From NCBI GenBank assembly GCA_019694515.1, contig JAIBBU010000006.1, positions 62,001 to 126,000 on the forward strand: a DNA stretch of 64,000 nucleotides, written 5' to 3'. This stretch comes from Oligoflexia bacterium. GTDB lineage: Bacteria > Bdellovibrionota_C > UBA2361 > JBGSMV01. Position numbers and translations under genes: made by a program. Shown one piece after another: positions 8,681 through 18,700 of this stretch (the stretch's first letter is position 1; the number at the start of each line of letters is the position of its first letter). The notes beneath the pieces were generated by a model that did no database searches, was not told the DNA's origin, and saw only the letters and a list, made by a program, of their open reading frames with translations.

Positions 8681-8698
8681 GAGCCCCGTCACCCGCTC
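8681..8698 (+). pseudogene. 3' fragment of a tRNA-Gly gene
   Basis: The 18 bases GAGCCCCGTCACCCGCTC are identical to the 3' side of the T arm plus acceptor 3' strand of the tRNA-Gly(CCC) at 9074-9149. No matching 5' half adjoins it. It is a stranded tRNA 3' end. Confidence 0.6.
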
Positions 8699-8742
8699 GA
8701 TTAGTTCTTGTTCTCTCTCTTTTCGGAGCAACTCTTCTTCCG

Positions 8743-8946
8743 ATGCCATACGTCAACGTCAAGGTAGCCGGACCACTCACTACGGAGCAGCGCTCCGAAT
8801 TGGCCAAGCGTATTTCTTTAGCTTTGGAAGAGGTTGCCGGCAAACCGGCTGCGCACACCTACATCGTTTTTGACGAGGTGCCGCGCGAAAAATGGGCAGT
8901 AGGGGCCGAGATTTTGGCCGAGAGGGATAAGAAGAGCCGAAGCTAA
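8743..8946 (+). CDS. 4-oxalocrotonate tautomerase-like protein
   Basis: Small tautomerase-superfamily enzyme of 67 aa. The initiator Met is followed by Pro (MPYVNVKVAGPLT), which after Met removal is the catalytic N-terminal proline. The usual helix TEQRSELAKRISLALEEVAGK and the strand TYIVFDEVPREKWAVGAE follow, as in 4-OT hexamers that shift keto-enol double bonds in aromatic degradation products. There is no degradation pathway around it; it sits alone inside the tRNA-Gly region, so the substrate is unknown. ATG 8743 is fixed by the Pro-2 requirement. Confidence 0.85.
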   Translation: MPYVNVKVAGPLTTEQRSELAKRISLALEEVAGKPAAHTYIVFDEVPREKWAVGAEILAERDKKSRS

Positions 8947-8999
8947 TCTGCGCTCGTTGAATTAGCGGCGGCGTGTTGTGCGATGCCGCCGCTGATTGA

Positions 9000-9013
9000 G
9001 CGGGTGTAACTCA
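9000..9013 (+). pseudogene. 5' fragment of tRNA-Gly(CCC)
   Basis: GCGGGTGTAACTCA with its TGA 5' flank (8997-9013) repeats the first 14 bases and flank of the intact tRNA-Gly(CCC) 74 bp downstream. The rest of the tRNA is absent. A GC-rich hairpin (GCGGCGGC at 8965-8972 with GCCGCCGC at 8985-8992) lies just before it. Confidence 0.6.
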
Positions 9014-9073
9014 TCCGCCTACGCTCGGTGAACGAGCTACGGCGAGATTTGGTGCCTGCCGCTTTGAAAATGA

Positions 9074-9149
9074 GCGGGTGTAACTCAGTTGGTAGAGTGC
9101 TTGCTTCCCAAGCAAGATGCCGCGGGTTCGAGCCCCGTCACCCGCTCCA
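9074..9149 (+). tRNA. tRNA-Gly (CCC)
   Basis: Complete 76-nt cloverleaf with encoded CCA. The acceptor GCGGGTG pairs with CACCCGC, the D arm is ACTC/GAGT, the anticodon stem CTTGC/GCAAG holds the loop TTCCCAA (anticodon CCC), and the T arm contains GTTCGAG. It shares the acceptor stem with tRNA-Gly(GCC) 540 bp upstream but differs in the D and anticodon arms. Confidence 0.96.
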
Positions 9150-9272
9150 GTTTTTATTTCGCCACGCCGTGGAGAAGCTTCGCGGCTTTGGGGCTCGAAT
9201 CAGGCGAGCAGAGCAAGCCGAAATAGCGCGGCGAGCCCGTCATCCTCGTTGTCCCGATTCCCTTTCTAGAAT

Positions 9273-10769
9273 ATGTTCGGAAGAATGGCTTTAGCCGCTT
9301 CCGAAGCTTCAACAATTCACAGAGATCTTTCTTCGCTCGCATTTAAGCGCGTGCTCTTCGCCGCCTGCCCGACAGGAGCCTACTGCCGTGAGGATCGCTG
9401 CCAGTCCTTTTTTAAATTCGAACTGATTCCATCAATGCGTCCTCCGATGGAGGATTGTGAAGCGGCCGGGGCGGTGAGTGCGCTGGGTGCGGCGCATCAG
9501 GTGATTGACGCTCCCGCGGAGCGGCTGAGTAGGGCCGCATTCCTAAAGAGCGCGGTATTGTTTTCTCCCGATCTGATCATTTTGGCGGTTACCTTCGGAT
9601 CTTTAGAGGCCGATCTTGCCTATGCGCGCGAGCTTAAGGAGCTGATTCCCGGGGCGCTGATTGGGCTTAGAGGCGCCCCGTGTTACGTGCAGGCTGAAAG
9701 CCTTCTTCAAGAGAACCCGCAGGTCGCATTTTGTCTGAACGGCGACTACGAGATCGCCGTGGGACACTGCGTGGAGCGCGGAATAAATACAGCGCGCGGG
9801 GTAATCTGGCGCGATAAATACGGAGCGATCATCAAGAACAATCCGGCCTACGCCGAGGATCTGGATCTATTACCGCTGCCCGACCGGAGCACCATCGATC
9901 ATTCGTTATACACCGTGAGGGGCCTCCGCTCGGCGCAGGCCACCGTGCATGTTCAGCGCGGCTGTCCGTTCCCTTGCTCCTTTTGTTTGGTTCACACCGT
10001 CAGCGGCAATCGCGCCCGACATCGCTCCCCCGCGAGTGTGGCCGACGAGATACGCAGCCTGATGGATCAGGGACTACGGTATTTCTACCTGCGTGCAGAC
10101 ACTTTCACGCTCAACAAGAAATGGGCGATTGCCATTAGTCAGGCGCTGCAACAGCGCTGCCCCGGAGCGCGCTGGGTGACCGCCACCCGGGTGGAGTGTG
10201 TGGATGATGCGACGATCGCGGCGATGCGGGCGGGCGGGTGCTACGGCATCAGTTTTGGAGTGGATGTCGCCAGCGAAGAGATCGGAGCGCGGGTCCATAA
10301 GAAGCCGGCTTTGGCCCAGGCTGCTGAGGCGATGCGCTTATGTGATCGGTATGGCGTCATCTCTCTGGCCTATCTGATGATCGGCTTTATCTGGGAGAGC
10401 CGTTCCACTTTAGCCGAAACCGCGGCCTTCGCTCGCGCCATCCGTCCCGATCTAATCACACTGCATTATGCCCATCCGTATCCCGGAACCGCATACTATC
10501 AGGCGGTGAAGGAGGCGGGGCTAGCGGGACAGATTGCGGAAAAGGCCCAAGCCGAACCAGCAGTGGATCTCCCGGGGCTTTCTGCCGCCGAGCTCAGTGC
10601 TTTCGGCCGGAAACTATTATTGCAGCATTATATCCGGCCGAGTGTTGTTGGCTCTTTAGTGCGCAAACTGGCGGGGCTGCAGATTGAGCGGCGGAGATCT
10701 ACACTTGAAGCTACGGCAGGGGTTATTTCGCCGGTCGGCTGCTCTGCGCCGATCGATACTTCGCTCTGA
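9273..10769 (+). CDS. B12-binding domain radical SAM protein
   Basis: Encodes 498 aa. Residues about 25-190 resemble the cobalamin-binding Rossmann domain of class B radical SAM enzymes. From about 225 the radical SAM core follows, with the 4Fe-4S cluster motif CPFPCSFC (C-x3-C-x2-C) and downstream elements FYLRADTFT and GCYGISFGVDVASEEI. The last 90 residues form a helical C-terminal region as in BchE/HpnJ-like members, which methylate or rearrange unactivated carbons in lipids and cofactors. The next gene is a glycosyltransferase-like membrane protein, which hints at lipid or cell-envelope modification. The reaction cannot be assigned. Confidence 0.85.
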   Translation: MFGRMALAASEASTIHRDLSSLAFKRVLFAACPTGAYCREDRCQSFFKFELIPSMRPPMEDCEAAGAVSALGAAHQVIDAPAERLSRAAFLKSAVLFSPDLIILAVTFGSLEADLAYARELKELIPGALIGLRGAPCYVQAESLLQENPQVAFCLNGDYEIAVGHCVERGINTARGVIWRDKYGAIIKNNPAYAEDLDLLPLPDRSTIDHSLYTVRGLRSAQATVHVQRGCPFPCSFCLVHTVSGNRARHRSPASVADEIRSLMDQGLRYFYLRADTFTLNKKWAIAISQALQQRCPGARWVTATRVECVDDATIAAMRAGGCYGISFGVDVASEEIGARVHKKPALAQAAEAMRLCDRYGVISLAYLMIGFIWESRSTLAETAAFARAIRPDLITLHYAHPYPGTAYYQAVKEAGLAGQIAEKAQAEPAVDLPGLSAAELSAFGRKLLLQHYIRPSVVGSLVRKLAGLQIERRRSTLEATAGVISPVGCSAPIDTSL

Positions 10770-10788
10770 TCATGAAAAACGTGACTTG

Positions 10789-12498
10789 GTGACTAAATTG
10801 ACCCGCGCATCATTCAAGCTGCCGGCCTTGATGTTTCTGACCTGGGTCATTGTCTTCCTGGTGTACCTTCCCGCTCAACACTTCGAGTTTCTGAATTTCG
10901 ATGACAATATATACGTCACCGAAAACCCGCATGTCCTCTCGGGGGTGACCGCCGAAAACATTAGGTGGGCCCTGGATACCAACCTTGGCAGCCATTGGCA
11001 TCCGCTTAGCTGGATTTCATTGATGCTGGATCAGACCCTTTTCGGTCCGGGCGCGCGCGCTCCGCATTTGATTAACATACTATTGCACGCAACCAACGCT
11101 GCATTATTGATGCTGCTGACTTTTGTCCTAACCTCTGCACTTCCGGAGAGTTTATTCGCTGCACTCCTTTTCGGTTTACATCCGATGCGCATGGAGTCTG
11201 TGGCGTGGGTCACAGAACGCAAGGATGTGCTTAGCATGTTCTTTATGCTGCTGACCCTGATCGGATATGCGATCTATGCGCGCCGCGCATCGCGGGGTGC
11301 CTTCGCGTTCAGCCTCTTTTTTTATCTTTTGGCACTACTGTCAAAGCCGTCAGCTACGGTTGTGCCCTGCGCGTTACTGCTCCTCGATTATTGGCCGTTG
11401 GGAAGGCGGATAAGTTGGAAGACTGTTGGCGAAAAGCTTCCCTATGCGCTGCTCGCCGGAGTCTGTTGCTGGCTTGCAATATCGTCCCAGCACGCCGGAG
11501 GGGGACTGAAAGATCTAAATGCATATCCGCCCCTCGATCGACTGGCCTCGGTTTTAGTCGGATATCAGGCTTACCTGGGGAAGTTTTTTCTCCCCACCGG
11601 ATTCGCGATCTTTTATCCCTTCACTGTTCATCAACCGGGAGTAGCCGCAGGAGCACTGGTTTTTTTAGCAGCCGTGTCCGCAGTTCTCTACGCACTTCGA
11701 GCGAGGTTCCCCGCACTGCTTATGGGATGGCTCTGGTTTATTATAACTTTGTTGCCAGTCATCGGGATCATGCAGGTCGGTGGTCAAGCTTTTGCCGATC
11801 GGTGGACCTATCTTCCCCATATTGGATTGATCTGGGCGCTTACCTTTGTGGCGGGGAAGCTTGCAGCGAGGCGCCCAGTTCTATGCAGCTCTCTGGCTGT
11901 GTCCCTGTTAATTTGGTGCGCGGCCTCAACCTCTGTACATCTTCCCGACTGGCGAAGCAGCGAAGCGGTATTCCGCCGTGCCGCCTTAGTTAGTCCCGAT
12001 AATTTTATGGCGCACATGAACCTGGGAGTGGCTCTCGATGCCCAGGGCAAGCTTGAAGAAGCAATGGGCCATTACGAGACGACGGTCCTGATGCGGCCCT
12101 TCTATCCTGACGGGCTCAATAACCTTGGGGGTGCGCATGCGCGGCGCGGAGAATTTGCCAAAGCGGAAGAGCTTTTTAAGCGTGCTATCGCCCAGCTGCC
12201 GGGATTCGTTTCGGCCCATTATAATTTGGGGCTGGTCTATGCCTCATCGGGACGCCCGCAGCTGGCTATCAGCGCATGGCTAACGGCATTGGAGATTGAT
12301 CCCCAATATCCTCAAACCCTGCCCAGCCTGCGCTCTGTTTTGGCTGCGATTGGGGCGCAGGGATGTGGAATAGTTTCGGAAGTATCGAGACAATTGTCGG
12401 CATCCAATCTTGCACGGCAGATCGAGCGGGTTAGAGGTAGCCTCACGCCCTCCGACCTAGACAATCTAAATACGGTTATAAAATGTCTCGGAGAGTGA
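10789..12498 (+). CDS. TMTC-like multipass membrane protein with TPR repeats
   Basis: Encodes about 569 aa from GTG 10789 (TTG 10786 is equally possible). The frame is open further upstream, overlapping the radical SAM gene. The first 400 residues contain about ten hydrophobic helices with the family's early luminal/periplasmic motif FDDNIYVTENPHV and the conserved HPLSWISLMLDQTLFG, HPMRMESVAWVTERKDVLS and FADRWTYLPHIG. Residues about 415-520 hold TPR repeats (NLGVALDAQGKLEEAMGHYE, NLGGAHARRGEFAKAEELFKRAI, NLGLVYASSGRPQLAISAW). Eukaryotic TMTC proteins are protein O-mannosyltransferases; bacterial relatives are mostly untested. Glycosylation of the exported proteins encoded next door is a plausible but unproven role. 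Confidence 0.8.
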   Translation: MTKLTRASFKLPALMFLTWVIVFLVYLPAQHFEFLNFDDNIYVTENPHVLSGVTAENIRWALDTNLGSHWHPLSWISLMLDQTLFGPGARAPHLINILLHATNAALLMLLTFVLTSALPESLFAALLFGLHPMRMESVAWVTERKDVLSMFFMLLTLIGYAIYARRASRGAFAFSLFFYLLALLSKPSATVVPCALLLLDYWPLGRRISWKTVGEKLPYALLAGVCCWLAISSQHAGGGLKDLNAYPPLDRLASVLVGYQAYLGKFFLPTGFAIFYPFTVHQPGVAAGALVFLAAVSAVLYALRARFPALLMGWLWFIITLLPVIGIMQVGGQAFADRWTYLPHIGLIWALTFVAGKLAARRPVLCSSLAVSLLIWCAASTSVHLPDWRSSEAVFRRAALVSPDNFMAHMNLGVALDAQGKLEEAMGHYETTVLMRPFYPDGLNNLGGAHARRGEFAKAEELFKRAIAQLPGFVSAHYNLGLVYASSGRPQLAISAWLTALEIDPQYPQTLPSLRSVLAAIGAQGCGIVSEVSRQLSASNLARQIERVRGSLTPSDLDNLNTVIKCLGE

Positions 12499-12589
12499 CA
12501 GTGTTCGGAGGTCCAATAATCATCTCGCCTAAATTGGAGCTGCGCGTTATTCAATCGGTTAATACCGCAGCGTCATTAGAGTCAAATTG

Positions 12590-15500
12590 ATGGGCCAATC
12601 CAGAAAGCCGAGCTTTGTTTTAGGAGCCATTCTCCTCTTACTGGTTCTTGCCAATCTCGCGCATGCTCTTGGCGGAGACGGTTCCGATACCGCAAACCAG
12701 ATTGGGGTCGACTCAAAGAACTGCCAAGATAGCATTCTTTCCGCCAGCCGCACCTATGTAACGCTTAGGGCTAATGCCTTAGCGACCTGTTTCAGCGCCT
12801 ATCTGGCCTGTGATCAGCAGGCTTCTACGTCGTTAGCTCGGGCGTGCCGCTCCGGCTTATTGATTCAGGGTACGGGAGTATGTGCAGCTGGAGTTTTAGA
12901 CTCCGGCAACACTACGCTCGGCCCAGTGACCCGGGCGGTATATCAGAACGGTTCGAACGCCGCCCTTGATGCCGGACTGCGAACCTTCAGAGACACCCTT
13001 GAAGGAAACTGTTATTTCGGCTCATCCGCTGTGTTGGGATCATCCGGCACCGGTCTTGGTTTCGTGCCCACGCCCGCCGATTCTTTTTTGCTCGCCGATT
13101 TATTAAACACTGCCACGGGGGGAGTTTCCTGCCAGGGTAACGCGGCGGCGCGCAAGGCCGTGCCGCTGGTTGATGATATTGTAACCGGCCTAGCCGCCTA
13201 CAATAACAGCTGCGTGCGGATCTCCGACGGAGTGACTCTGTATTCCGGCTGTACAACCGATAGCCAATGCGGCACCTCAGGAAAGTGCGGCAAGCTTGCT
13301 AAATCTTTGCTTGAGGGTGGAGGCACAAAATTACTTTCGTGTACCCTGGCCTGCAGACCTGGTCAAAAACTCTCCGCTGATCGGCTTGCATGTGAAGAGT
13401 GCCCAGTCGGGACTTATTCGCAAACTGACAATGCTTTGGTTTGTACTAACTGTACAATTGGGACATTTTCCTCCGGCACTGGCGCCAGCGCCTGTCAGAG
13501 CTGCGGCGCCGGTTCGTATGCGCCGAGCAGCGGGAGCTCTAGTTGTACTGCCTGTCCGCCCGGGCAACGGAGTGCCGTAGGATCGGCGAGTTGCCTCGAC
13601 TGTACCCCCGGTTATTACGCACCGGCTTCGGGATCCGCGCAGTGCGCCGCCTGTCCGGCAGGTCTCGTCCAGCCCAGCTCCGCGGGCTCCAGCTGCGCGG
13701 CCTGTGATGTCGGGAAATTTATGGGTGCGAGTGCAGGCTCGCTCTGCGCCACATGTGAGGCAGGAACGTATGCTCCGATACCGGGCGCGAGTGTGTGTCT
13801 TGGCTGCGAGCCAGGCACCGCTACCTCCGCCTCCGGCGCAGCGAGCTGTAACAAGTGTCCCGTCGGGCAATATGCAGCGGGTGCCGGCTCGACCGGATGT
13901 ATTCAATGTGACTCCGGATCGTACACTGATCTGACCGGATCCTCCGCATGTCAGCGCTGTCCGCGCGGCAGTTTCAACAGCGCGAGCGGTGAGAGTGCTT
14001 GCACTACCTGTTCTGCGGGCACCTACGCCCCCGCGATCGGATCAACTGGTTGCAGCCAATGCTCGATCGGCAAATATCAGCCCCATGCGGGTGCCTCGGC
14101 CTGCCTCGACTGTCCGTCCGGTACTGCCTCGTCCGCTTCCGGCAGCCCAAATTGCGACACCTGCTTACCGGGAACTTTTGCTCAAGCCGGCGCCAGTCTA
14201 TGTGCTCCTTGTAGCGCCGGAACTTATAGCGCCCGTTACGGCACCAGTGTGTGTGAAGGCTGCCCAGCCGGCAAATTCACCAGCACCTCAGGGCTCAGCG
14301 CTTGTGTTAACTGTCCTGCCGGCAGCACCTCCAGCGCCGATCGTCAGTCCTGCGACCAGTGTGACAGCGGCTACTTCGCGCGAAGCGGAGATAGCGCCTG
14401 TTCGTCCTGTCCGATTGGCCATGTGTCGGTTGCCGGTTCCAGCAGCTGTATCACCTGCGCGCCGGGTACATTCTCCAGTCAGCCTGCGGCAAGCGAGTGC
14501 ACAAGCTGCGCAGCAGGAACCTACATGCCCGATCCAGGGGCTGGCGGGTGCGTGGATTGCCCGGCCGGAAGTTATTCGGCCGCGGGTGCGGCGCAGTGTA
14601 TTGCCTGTGCTCCCGGATCTTTTTCGGCAAGCGCGCAAACGAACTGCTCGCCCTGTGGATTGGGAGAATACTCCCCGTCAGCAGGTTCTTCGGGCTGTTT
14701 TGACTGCGAGCCGGGAACCTTCGTAGCAGTGACCGGCGCCCGCAGCTGCAAGCCGTGCCCCGGCGGCACGGCCATTGGCTCCAGTGGCGCGACCGGTTGT
14801 ACCCAATGCGGAGCGGGATATTTTAGCAGCGAAGGCGCGACCGTCTGTGCGGCCTGCCCGGCGGGCACAATCTCGCTAGCGGGCAGCAAGAGCTGCACGC
14901 CGTGCAGCCCCGGTTCGATCCGCGCCGGTAGCGCAGGCTCTATCTGCACCGCTTGCAGCGCAGGCACCTATATGCCGACCTCCGGGGGCTCGGCCTGTCT
15001 GAGCTGTCCAACCGGGACTTATGCCTTAGCGGGCTCCGACCGGTGCAACAGCTGTCCGCCTGGCAGTGTTGTCAATGGTAGCCAGACAGGATGCGACCAG
15101 TGTGATGCGGGGACCTACATGCCGGTCTCTGGCGGTAGTAGCTGCCTCCAGTGCGCTCCGGGAACGGTGAGTAAAACTGTAGGGTCGTCGAGCTGTAGCG
15201 GCTGCACTCCCGGTACTTTCGCCTCGTCGTCCGGCTCCTCTTTTTGTGGCCAATGCTCGGTCGGTAATTATAGCCTTGATCAAGCCTCCGGCTGTACTCC
15301 ATGTGCTGCCGGTTATTATGCGCCGAGCGTCGGGGCGTCGACCTGCCAATCTTGCGCTGCGGGGCGTTATTCCGGCGCCCCGGGAGCGAGCGGATGCACA
15401 ACTTGCACCGCCGGAACCTTTGCTCCGCAGGCCGCCAGCGTGGCGTGCAGTGATTGTCCCTCAGGCACAACGAGCACCAGCGACGGTGCGACCTCCTGTC

Positions 15501-15736
15501 AGGTCACAGGAGCGACTTCAATCTCCACTGTTGCTTGTAAGCCCGGGAGCTTTAAGGACCTCGAGGATGGAGGAAGCTGCAAACAGTGCGCAGCTGGATC
15601 CTATTCCCCCCATACCGGGATGACCCGCTGCTTACGCTGCCCGCGGGGCAGTGTAGCGGGCGGAGTAGGCCGACGATCTTGTGCGGTTTGTACCAGAGGC
15701 AAGAAAGCTAATCGTTTTAGGACTGCATGTGTATGA
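12590..15736 (+). CDS. Giant secreted Cys-rich protein with GCC2/GCC3 (ephrin-receptor-like) repeats
   Basis: Encodes 1048 aa beginning with a Sec signal peptide (FVLGAILLLLVLANLAHA). Residues about 30-245 form a non-repetitive domain with scattered Cys. From about residue 255 to the end there are roughly 45 C-x2-C units spaced about 14-17 residues apart, with the pattern C-x-x-G-x-[YF]-x(4-6)-G-x(3)-C-x2-C. This is the signature of GCC2/GCC3 or TNFR/EGF-like modules typical of eukaryotic surface proteins. All Cys would need oxidative folding outside the cytoplasm. No LPXTG or autotransporter domain is seen, and the C-terminus ends in basic residues. ATG 12590 is used; a TTG lies three bases earlier. 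It is followed after 11 bp by another giant secreted protein. Role unknown; adhesin or surface coat is inference. Confidence 0.82.
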   Translation: MGQSRKPSFVLGAILLLLVLANLAHALGGDGSDTANQIGVDSKNCQDSILSASRTYVTLRANALATCFSAYLACDQQASTSLARACRSGLLIQGTGVCAAGVLDSGNTTLGPVTRAVYQNGSNAALDAGLRTFRDTLEGNCYFGSSAVLGSSGTGLGFVPTPADSFLLADLLNTATGGVSCQGNAAARKAVPLVDDIVTGLAAYNNSCVRISDGVTLYSGCTTDSQCGTSGKCGKLAKSLLEGGGTKLLSCTLACRPGQKLSADRLACEECPVGTYSQTDNALVCTNCTIGTFSSGTGASACQSCGAGSYAPSSGSSSCTACPPGQRSAVGSASCLDCTPGYYAPASGSAQCAACPAGLVQPSSAGSSCAACDVGKFMGASAGSLCATCEAGTYAPIPGASVCLGCEPGTATSASGAASCNKCPVGQYAAGAGSTGCIQCDSGSYTDLTGSSACQRCPRGSFNSASGESACTTCSAGTYAPAIGSTGCSQCSIGKYQPHAGASACLDCPSGTASSASGSPNCDTCLPGTFAQAGASLCAPCSAGTYSARYGTSVCEGCPAGKFTSTSGLSACVNCPAGSTSSADRQSCDQCDSGYFARSGDSACSSCPIGHVSVAGSSSCITCAPGTFSSQPAASECTSCAAGTYMPDPGAGGCVDCPAGSYSAAGAAQCIACAPGSFSASAQTNCSPCGLGEYSPSAGSSGCFDCEPGTFVAVTGARSCKPCPGGTAIGSSGATGCTQCGAGYFSSEGATVCAACPAGTISLAGSKSCTPCSPGSIRAGSAGSICTACSAGTYMPTSGGSACLSCPTGTYALAGSDRCNSCPPGSVVNGSQTGCDQCDAGTYMPVSGGSSCLQCAPGTVSKTVGSSSCSGCTPGTFASSSGSSFCGQCSVGNYSLDQASGCTPCAAGYYAPSVGASTCQSCAAGRYSGAPGASGCTTCTAGTFAPQAASVACSDCPSGTTSTSDGATSCQVTGATSISTVACKPGSFKDLEDGGSCKQCAAGSYSPHTGMTRCLRCPRGSVAGGVGRRSCAVCTRGKKANRFRTACV

Positions 15737-15747
15737 GAGAGCTGCTG

Positions 15748-18700
15748 ATGAAGAATCTTAGCAAACGCAGAGTGAAGCTAGTTTGTGCGGTGATACTATT
15801 AACCCTATGCGTTGCTGACGCAGGGGCAGACACCCTGTGCAAGAATAAAAAGAAGGGCAGCGTGTTCTCCCGGCCGACAAATTGTAAAGCTGGAGAGGTA
15901 GCGATCGCTCCGCTGCGCCTAAGTTCCAGCTCAACCAGCGCCGCTGCTGCATCGGTCACCGGTACCGACATCGTCATGAGTGATACCGGAGCTGTGTCGA
16001 GCGGCTCGGATCTAAATACGGGAGTGGCGATTAGTGTTACTCGCACCGGTGCAACGGGCGGCACTACTAACAGCTCAGGCATGAGTATCAATGTGAGCGG
16101 CGATGGAGGCGGAGATTCTACAAATCTCGGCCTGTATGTCAGCACCTCTGGGGCGGATACGAATTATTGCGCTGTTTTCAGCGGAGGTAATGTTGGGATT
16201 GGGGTCAGCGACCCTGACGAGGCGCTTGAAATTGCGGGGCGTCTGCATCTTGGTCAAACCAGTGCACCATCGACCACCACGGATAAGCTTTACAACGTGG
16301 GTGGGGATCTGTTCTGGAATGGACAGGAGATCTCGGTCGGTGCCGGGGAGGCGGGAACCATTACCGGAGTTGTGGCCGGAAGCGGACTAAGTGGAGGCGG
16401 AGTTTCCGGTTCGGTTACTCTCTCCGTTGATGCTGGAACTTCGGCCAATCAGGTCGTGAAGCTAGATGGCAGTGCTGCGCTGCCGGCAGTTTCAGGAGCA
16501 AATTTGACTGCTCTCAACGCGGCTAGTATCGCCTCGGGCACTCTCTCTGATTCCCGCTTGTCCTCGAACGTCTCGCTTCTCGGCCCCAGCATTGGGCTCT
16601 CGAGTGAGGTTAGTGGAACGCTGGGAGTAGGGAACGGAGGAACCGGCGCTTCGAGTTTAGCCGATCTAATTGCGCTGGGAACTCACACCAGCGGCAATTA
16701 TGTTCAATCGGTTGCTACCACCGGCGGGCTAAGCGGAGGTGCGTCAGGAACAGAGGGAGCGGCGCTCAGCCTTAGTGTCGATCAGAGCTTCAGTCCGACC
16801 TGGAGTGGCGAGCACTCATTCACCGGCGGGGTCAATATCGGCACGACTACCTCATCGGTGGAAGAGCTGCATCTCTCGGGCAGGATGCAGATTGAGCCGG
16901 GTAGTGCACCGGGGGTAACCACCAATAAGCTTTATAACGTAGGGGGTGCGTTATTCTTTAATGGACAGGACTTAACGAACACTGCGCTCGGAGGAGATAT
17001 TACCGGCGTTTCTAATGGTGATGGATTAACTGGCGGAGGCACGTCGGGGGATGTGACTCTTGCGGTTGATAGCGGCACGACAGCGGGGAAGATCCTAAAA
17101 TTAAACGGCTCGGCTCAGATCCCTGCGGTTAGCGGGGCGCTGCTTACAAATCTTAACGCCTCCAACCTTGCCAGCGGCACGATTAGCGATGGGTTGCTCT
17201 CCTCATCCGTTTCCAAACTCGGAACTGATATTGATCTATCGACCAGCGAAGTCACCGGGGTTCTGCCTACTGCTAGAGGTGGAACCGGTGCAACCTCGCT
17301 GCTAAATCTGATCACTTTGGGTGCCCATACCACGGGCAACTACATTGCCACGCTGTCAGGCGGGACCGGTATCTCGGTGGCAGGAAGCGGATCTGAAAGT
17401 GCGGCCGGCACAGTCAGTATTGATCAATCCTTCACCCCCAGCTGGACCGGCACCCACACATTCTCTGGGGTGACTACCGATATTACCACCGGAACAAATG
17501 AAGATTTTGCCATCATCCCAAATGGTACCGGGGCTGTGGGAATCGGAACATTTAGCCCCAGCGCCAAACTGAGCACGGTATTATCCAGCACTTCAACTAG
17601 CGGAGCTACGCAGACTGGAAGTTCGGTGGCGGTGACGGATACCGGGATCGTAAATTCCGGGACGGATACCACGAACGGATCAACCATCTCCGTTTCACGC
17701 ACGGGCGCTACCGGCGGCACGATTAATACGATCGGCCTCGATCTGGGTGTGACCGGGGACACCGGCGGAACTTCCACTGCTACAGGGCTAAATGTCAGCG
17801 TCTCCGGAGCTGACACCAACTATGCCGCGTTATTCAGCGGCGGCAATGTGGGGATTGGAACCTCGGTCCCCACGGCGCGGCTTGAAACCAATCTAAGCTC
17901 CGCCAGTGTAACTGCCGGAACCGAGATCGGTTCGAAGATCACGGTGAATGATTCGGGAGTGGTGCCAAGCGGAGCCGATTCTACATCGGGCCTTAATGTC
18001 AGCGTAAGCCGCACGGGAGCTTCAGGAGGGACCATCTCCAGCAGTGGCGTGTCGATCTCCGTCGCAGGGGATAGTGGTGGAACTTCTCAAACTACCGGGC
18101 TAGATGTCACGGTTTCTGGAGCGGACACCAATTATGCAGCGCTATTTTCCGGGGGCCATGTCGGAGTTGGAACGACCACGCCGGGGGCGCGGCTGGACAC
18201 GGTGCTATCGACCTCCTCGGCAAGCGCTGGTTCGCAGATCGGGGGACGCTTCACCGTTTCCAATTCAGGCAACGTGGCTTCCGGTACGGACACGACTACC
18301 GGATTGTCCTTGAATGTCTCCCGCACGGGGGCATCGGGGGGCACAATCCTCTCGAAAGGGTTGGAGGTTACGGTGGTTGGAGACTCCGGAGGAGGCTCAA
18401 CCGCGACCGGCTTAAATGTTGCGGTCTCGGGAGCCGATACGAATGTGGCCGCGGTTTTCAGCGGCGGCAGCGTCGAGATTGGCACCTCGAATTTGGCTAG
18501 CTCGGCGAACGTGCCGAGCGGCTCTATGATTATCGACAACGGCGCGCTGTGTCTCGAAAACGGGACCAACAACTGTGATAACGCACTGCGTAACGCCGGC
18601 AGCATCTATGCGACCGATGTGTCGATTACCGCCATCGACCTGGCGGAACAGTTTCCGATCGATTCCGACACTGAGCTTGATCCCGGCGATATCGTCATGA

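Noticed and set aside
9229..9243. Another tRNA-Gly 3' fragment (GGCGAGCCCGTCATCC)
   Set aside because: The match to the tRNA end is interrupted and too short to distinguish from chance.
13331..15470. Long open frames on both strands inside the Cys-rich gene
   Set aside because: They arise from the repetitive GC-rich coding sequence and have periodic but non-protein-like composition (Ala/Arg/Pro runs). The plus-strand frame with signal peptide and regular Cys spacing is the real gene.
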